From: an uncultured Actinomyces sp.
GTDB taxonomy: Bacteria > Actinomycetota > Actinomycetes > Actinomycetales > Actinomycetaceae
Direction: 5' to 3'
Length of the DNA: 8,616 nucleotides
Assembly (NCBI GenBank): GCA_900554605.1
Contig: USHU01000034.1
Coordinates: 1 to 8,616, forward strand
Below, in pieces: positions 5,631 to 8,616 of the stretch. Made by a program: the position numbers and the translations under genes. A model generated the notes under the pieces. The model was not told where the DNA came from. It saw nothing but the letters and a program-made list of their open reading frames with translations, and did no database searches. Positions within the stretch are counted from its first letter, which is position 1; every line of letters starts with the position of its first letter.

Positions 5631-6973
5631 TAGGCGGGTTCCTCGCGAGAGGTGAAGTTCGCAAAGCGCGCCATGTGTCCTTGGAAGAGGACGCGAATTG
5701 TTCCGGTCTCACCGTTACGGTGCTTCGCCAAGATAATGTCGGCTTCGCCCCGACGTTCCTCGGGATTGTAGTATTCGGGCCGGTGCAAGAGGATGATGAT
5801 GTCTGCGTCTTGCTCAAGTGAACCCGATTCACGCAGGTCGCTCATCATCGGCTTCTTATCGGTTCGCGCTTCGGGACCACGGTTCAGCTGCGCGACAGCG
5901 ACGACCGGGACATCGAGGTCTTTGGCCAGAAGCTTGAGGTTTCGCGACAGGACAGAAACTTCCTGCTGACGTGATTCGACCTGCTTGCCCGTTGTCATGA
6001 GCTGGAGGTAGTCCACGACGACCAAGCCCAGATTGTGCTGCTGCTTGAGTCGGTAGCATTTCGAGCGAATCTCGGTCATGGTGACATTCGCTGAATCGTC
6101 GACAAAGATCGGGGCTTCGGAGATTTTCCCGGTCGTTTCCGAAACCTTGCGCCAATCGCGTTCGGTCATCTCGCCCTTCATCATCGTGCTCATGAAGACC
6201 GAGGACTCGGCGGAGAGCATACGCATGGCGATGTCGTTTTGTGACATTTCCAGCGAGAAGATCACCGACGTGATGTCGTGCTTGATGGAGGCGGAGCGGC
6301 AAAAATCAAGTGCCAGCGTGGACTTACCCATTGCAGGACGCGCCGCGACAATGATCATCTGCCCGCCTCGCAGACCACCGGTCATTCGATCAAGGTCGAC
6401 GAATCCGGTGGGGACGCCGGCGACCTTGCCCTGGTTGAGTTCGATCTTTTCGAGCTCGGTGAGGATGTTTTCGGACATATCGGCCATCGACACATAGTCG
6501 GTTTGCGCTTGGCGTTCTGCGACGGCGAAGATCTCCGCCTGGGCTTTGTCGACGATTTCATCGACATCGCCGCCAGCGTCCGCGTAACCGAGTTGGACGA
6601 CTCGCGTGCCCGCAGTGACGAGGCGACGCAAGATCGCGCGCTCTTTCACGATTCGCGCGTAGTAGCCCGCGTTTGCTGCGGTAGGAACCGATGCGATCAG
6701 GCTGTGGATGTACGAGGCCCCGCCGACCCTGGACAGATCCCCTTGCCTTTGAAGTTCACCAACGACCGTCACTGCGTCCGCGGGTTCGCCCCGGCCCATG
6801 AGGTCGATGATCGTGTTGTGAATGGTTTCGTGGGCAGGCTTGTAGTAGTCACTTCCACGAATTTCTTCGCTGACATCGGTGATTGCTTCTTTGGAGAGCA
6901 TCATGGAACCCAAGACGGACATCTCTGCGTCGATGTCTTGAGGTGGGGTGCGATCGAAGTCTTCCGATGCCAT
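5630..6973 (-). CDS. dnaB: Replicative DNA helicase DnaB
   Basis: A 447-residue hexameric helicase that unwinds DNA at the replication fork and binds primase. An N-terminal domain of about 100 residues begins PPQDIDAEMSVLGSMM. A linker follows, and then the RecA-like domain with Walker A AARPAMGKST (210-219), SLEMS (240-244), Walker B LVVVDYLQL (317-325), motif SDLRESGSLEQDADIIILLHR (378-398) and AKHRNGETG (416-424). Key residues are intact and no intein is present at these sites, although DnaB inteins are known in actinobacteria. The start at ATG 6973 is backed by GAGGAG about 10 bases upstream; an in-frame extension to 7054 adds 27 arginine-rich residues unlike DnaB. The TAA stop overlaps the next gene's ATG by one base. 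In many actinobacteria this gene lies near rplI; here a MATE gene stands upstream on the opposite strand. Confidence 0.98.
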   Translation of the reverse strand: MASEDFDRTPPQDIDAEMSVLGSMMLSKEAITDVSEEIRGSDYYKPAHETIHNTIIDLMGRGEPADAVTVVGELQRQGDLSRVGGASYIHSLIASVPTAANAGYYARIVKERAILRRLVTAGTRVVQLGYADAGGDVDEIVDKAQAEIFAVAERQAQTDYVSMADMSENILTELEKIELNQGKVAGVPTGFVDLDRMTGGLRGGQMIIVAARPAMGKSTLALDFCRSASIKHDITSVIFSLEMSQNDIAMRMLSAESSVFMSTMMKGEMTERDWRKVSETTGKISEAPIFVDDSANVTMTEIRSKCYRLKQQHNLGLVVVDYLQLMTTGKQVESRQQEVSVLSRNLKLLAKDLDVPVVAVAQLNRGPEARTDKKPMMSDLRESGSLEQDADIIILLHRPEYYNPEERRGEADIILAKHRNGETGTIRVLFQGHMARFANFTSREEPA

Positions 6974-6983
6974 GTGTGAAGCT

Positions 6984-6988
6984 CTCCT
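6984..6988 (-). promoter_or_regulatory. Ribosome binding site that sets the dnaB start
   Basis: AGGAG on the minus strand, within TGAGGAGAGC, is 10 bases before ATG 6973. No comparable site precedes the upstream in-frame start at 7054. Confidence 0.65.
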
Positions 6989-7193
6989 CAGGCGGATTGT
7001 GCGCATGTGGATGGGGGTTAAACGCAAAGCGCGTACACGCGAGCCTACTGCCAAGCGAGCGCCACTGCCACTCTCAAGTTCAACACGAATGTGGACGGAT
7101 TGTGGATACTCTGTGGATAGCGCCGCGTGTCTTCCACATGCCCTGTGGATGAAGTGTCTTTCACAAGCCTATTCTCAGCTTGCCTTCAGTTTA

Positions 7194-7211
7194 GGCTTTC
7201 CCCGGAAAGCC
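7194..7211. promoter_or_regulatory. Inverted repeat upstream of the MATE -10 box
   Basis: GGCTTTCC and GGAAAGCC form 8-bp arms around CC. It covers the -35 position relative to TATGAT at 7225-7230, the typical place for a repressor or activator site. It could also form a 7-bp hairpin, but no proper T-tract follows, so I do not call it a terminator. Confidence 0.45.
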
Positions 7212-7224
7212 GCCATTTTCCGAG

Positions 7225-7230
7225 TATGAT
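7225..7230 (+). promoter_or_regulatory. Candidate -10 box of the MATE gene
   Basis: TATGAT differs from TATAAT at one base. Transcription would begin near 7237, giving a leader of about 45 bases. No matching -35 is seen; the dyad at 7194-7211 occupies that position, which suits an activated or repressed promoter. Confidence 0.45.
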
Positions 7231-7233
7231 CTT

Positions 7234-7260
7234 TCCACAGATGTGTACACAGTCTGTGGA
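7234..7260. promoter_or_regulatory. Large dyad over the expected MATE transcription start
   Basis: TCCACAGA (7234-7241) and TCTGTGGA (7253-7260) are exact 8-bp arms. Between them lies TGTGTACACA (7242-7251), itself a perfect 10-bp palindrome, leaving one extra G. The dyad lies directly after the -10 box, and the perfect DnaA box at 7255-7263 overlaps its right arm. It may be an operator, a DnaA site pair, or a hairpin in the leader RNA. Confidence 0.55.
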
Positions 7261-7268
7261 TAAAAAGT

Positions 7269-7274
7269 GGAGGG
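7269..7274 (+). promoter_or_regulatory. Ribosome binding site that sets the MATE GTG start
   Basis: GGAGGG is 7 bases before GTG 7282. The alternative ATG at 7309 has no comparable site, so the long N-terminal extension is probably translated. Confidence 0.75.
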
Positions 7275-7281
7275 ACAATCA

Positions 7282-8616
7282 GTGGATAGCGCCGATCAGC
7301 GAAAAGACATGTCTCAATCGCAGATTGAAGGTTTACCGGAGTCACAACTTGCAATCCACAATCAGGATGCATCAACTGATAAAGAGTGTCCTGAACAGGC
7401 TTTATCCACAGATGAATCCACTTCCGTGGATAAACCAGCACTCACTGACGCATCCGAGGATATTTCCAGCGCTTCCCCAGTTAAGCGCGATGAATCCGCA
7501 CAAACTCACAGCAAACAGCCCAGCCTGACACGCCAAATCCTCTCCCTCGCGATCCCGACCCTGGGCGCAACAATTGCGCAGCCACTTTTCCTCACGATTG
7601 ACTCCGCAATGGTTGGCCACCTCGGCGCCGAAAAAATCGCCGGCATGTCACTTGCCATGATCGTGATCAACACGGTCTACGGCATGTCGATCTTCTTGGC
7701 CTACTCGACCACCGCCGAAACCGCTCAAGCAATGGGAGCCGGAAACGAGCGCCGCGCACGCGAGCTCGGCGTCCACGCCACGTGGTTGGCCGCCATCATC
7801 GGCATCACACTCGCAGGGGTTCTCGCACTTATCGGCACTCCCCTCTTGCGAGCACTGGGAGCAGCCGAGGAAATCATGCCCTACGCCTCGTCATTCCTGC
7901 ACGCATCACTGCCAGGGCTTGCGGCATCGCTGATCACCATGGCCGCCACCGGAGTTTTGCGCGGAATGAAGGACACTACTACCCCACTCATCGCCGCAGG
8001 AGTCGGTGCCCTCCTCAACGTCGGCCTCAACGCTTTCCTCATCTATGGGATCAATCTGGGAATCGTCGGCAGCGGAATTGGAACCTCGATCGTTTCAACC
8101 ATCATGGCCATCAGCTTGGTCGCAATCCTCGCCCGCCCCGCACGCGCTGCGGGTGTCTCTTTGCGTCCGTCACTGACGGGAATTCGCCAATCCGCGCGCG
8201 TCGGTGGTCCTCTCCTTGCACGCTCAGTCGCAATTCGCCTGGCCTTCCTCACCTCGATCTGGAGCGCGACGGCGATCAGCGTCAACGGCCTCGCGGCCTA
8301 CCAAGTCGTCATGTCCGCCTGGCAAATCCCGCTCTTCCTTCTCGACTCCCTTGCTATCGCCTCGCAAACTCTGGTCGGTTTCGCCATCGGTTCGGGGGAT
8401 CGCTCGCAACTGCGCACCCTGCTTCGCACCCTCGCGTGGTGGGGAATCGGAGCGGGCGTCATCATCGGCGCGCTCACAGCTTCCCTTTCCCCGTGGATCC
8501 CTTCCTTCTTCGTTTCCGAGGCCGTGGTGCGAAACATGGCGATCCCCGCGGTGATCGTCAACGCAGTCTTCTTCCCCGCTCAATCTCACGCATTCCTGCT
8601 CGATGGCGTCCTGATC
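7282..8616 (+). CDS. MATE family efflux transporter, DinF-like, with long acidic N-terminal extension (runs off the right edge)
   Basis: A multidrug and toxic compound extrusion family membrane protein, which usually expels cationic drugs using a Na+ or H+ gradient. It is open for 445 codons to the window edge; given the usual core length of about 440, some 80 residues are missing. From about residue 82 the MATE core begins (LTRQILSLAIPTLGATIAQP), with SAMVGHLG and later ATGVLRGMKDTTTPL, both typical of the DinF-like group, and about ten visible membrane segments. Residues 1-81 are polar and acidic (17 D/E against 7 K/R, rich in serine and threonine), apparently unstructured, and would lie in the cytoplasm. 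Most relatives start close to the first membrane helix. The start is GTG 7282, with GGAGGG 7 bases upstream; ATG 7309 is the alternative. Dyads and a -10 box lie just upstream, and DnaA-box-like sites extend into the extension's coding sequence. The gene diverges from dnaB. Confidence 0.9.
   Translation, partial: MDSADQRKDMSQSQIEGLPESQLAIHNQDASTDKECPEQALSTDESTSVDKPALTDASEDISSASPVKRDESAQTHSKQPSLTRQILSLAIPTLGATIAQPLFLTIDSAMVGHLGAEKIAGMSLAMIVINTVYGMSIFLAYSTTAETAQAMGAGNERRARELGVHATWLAAIIGITLAGVLALIGTPLLRALGAAEEIMPYASSFLHASLPGLAASLITMAATGVLRGMKDTTTPLIAAGVGALLNVGLNAFLIYGINLGIVGSGIGTSIVSTIMAISLVAILARPARAAGVSLRPSLTGIRQSARVGGPLLARSVAIRLAFLTSIWSATAISVNGLAAYQVVMSAWQIPLFLLDSLAIASQTLVGFAIGSGDRSQLRTLLRTLAWWGIGAGVIIGALTASLSPWIPSFFVSEAVVRNMAIPAVIVNAVFFPAQSHAFLLDGVLI

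Larger units (their letters stand above)
6974..7281. other. Divergent intergenic region between dnaB and the MATE gene
   Basis: I see no convincing small gene in these 308 bp. From left to right it holds the dnaB ribosome binding site, a small CGCGT-AC-ACGCG dyad (7030-7041), a run of TGTGGA words from 7090 (three at exact 11-bp steps: 7090, 7101, 7112), a GGCTTTC/GAAAGCC dyad (7194-7211), a -10-like TATGAT (7225-7230), a large dyad (7234-7260) and the MATE ribosome binding site. The dnaB promoter must lie here, but I could not pick it out with confidence. Confidence 0.8.
7090..7433. repeat. Cluster of DnaA-box-like sites
   Basis: Two sites match the DnaA box TTATNCACA perfectly: TGTGGATAA at 7255-7263 and TTATCCACA at 7402-7410. 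Four match with one mismatch: 7101-7109, 7112-7120, 7144-7152 and 7425-7433. Several weaker ones lie between, at 7231-7239, 7281-7289 and 7352-7360. The hexamer TGTGGA or its complement occurs nine times in these 344 bp, and once more at 7006, while chance alone would give well under one. Sites 7090, 7101, 7112, 7133 and 7144 fall on a nearly regular 10-11 bp step. Sites 7402-7409 and 7426-7433 are an exact 8-bp inverted pair. The cluster straddles the MATE start codon. No AT-rich unwinding tract is evident and dnaA is not here, so this is better read as a DnaA-binding or titration locus than as the chromosome origin. Confidence 0.7.

Noticed and set aside
5630..6973. Intein in dnaB
   Set aside because: The helicase motifs are contiguous and the protein has the normal length of about 447 residues.
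7194..7211. Rho-independent terminator
   Set aside because: The 7-bp stem is followed only by a short TTTT several bases later, and no gene ends just upstream; a protein-binding site is the better reading.
7090..7433. Chromosomal origin of replication (oriC)
   Set aside because: DnaA-box-like sites are plentiful, but no AT-rich unwinding tract is seen, neither dnaA nor dnaN is present, and part of the cluster lies in coding sequence.
1..8616. CRISPR array, insertion sequence, prophage, tRNA or rRNA gene
   Set aside because: No regularly spaced repeats, transposase or integrase frames, or recognisable RNA gene sequence were seen on either strand.

Overview
The window looks like chromosomal DNA from an actinobacterium of moderate GC content, possibly of the Actinomycetaceae or a related group. 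The reasons are the GTG starts, the frequent lack of a Shine-Dalgarno sequence with a TANNNT box six bases before the start codon, the divergence of dnaB from a MATE transporter gene, and the character of the proteins. This is inferred by reading, not by a database search. Both ends of the window are GATC and both terminal genes are cut, so it may be the insert of a Sau3AI-type clone.

Layout, left to right. (1) Positions 1-1613, minus strand: a two-gene ABC exporter operon, with the ATPase first and then an ABC-2 permease that runs off the left edge. (2) Positions 1614-1719: a divergent control region with two GACA...TGTC dyads and a probable leaderless promoter. (3) Positions 1720-2340, plus strand: a GNAT acetyltransferase. 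(4) Positions 2353-3489, minus strand: an unrecognised membrane-anchored protein built from two tandem copies of one domain. (5) Positions 3567-4061, minus strand: a second GNAT acetyltransferase. It diverges across 74 bp from (6) positions 4136-5077, plus strand: a RarD/EamA permease. (7) Positions 5052-6973, minus strand: dnaB, the replicative helicase, with a small tail-anchored membrane protein gene translationally coupled behind it (TAATG overlap). That small gene overlaps the 3' end of rarD tail to tail by 26 bp. (8) Positions 6974-7281: a 308-bp divergent region full of DnaA-box-like words, with two strong dyads around a -10 box. (9) Positions 7282-8616, plus strand: a MATE/DinF-type efflux transporter with an unusual 82-residue acidic N-terminal extension, truncated at the right edge.

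Most of the window is ordinary housekeeping and accessory transport. The parts most worth a second look are the DnaA-box cluster between dnaB and the MATE gene, which continues into the MATE coding sequence; the dyads around the MATE promoter; the shared TANNNT-N6-start layout of three genes; and the duplicated-domain protein, whose two copies share a nearly identical 48-bp block.
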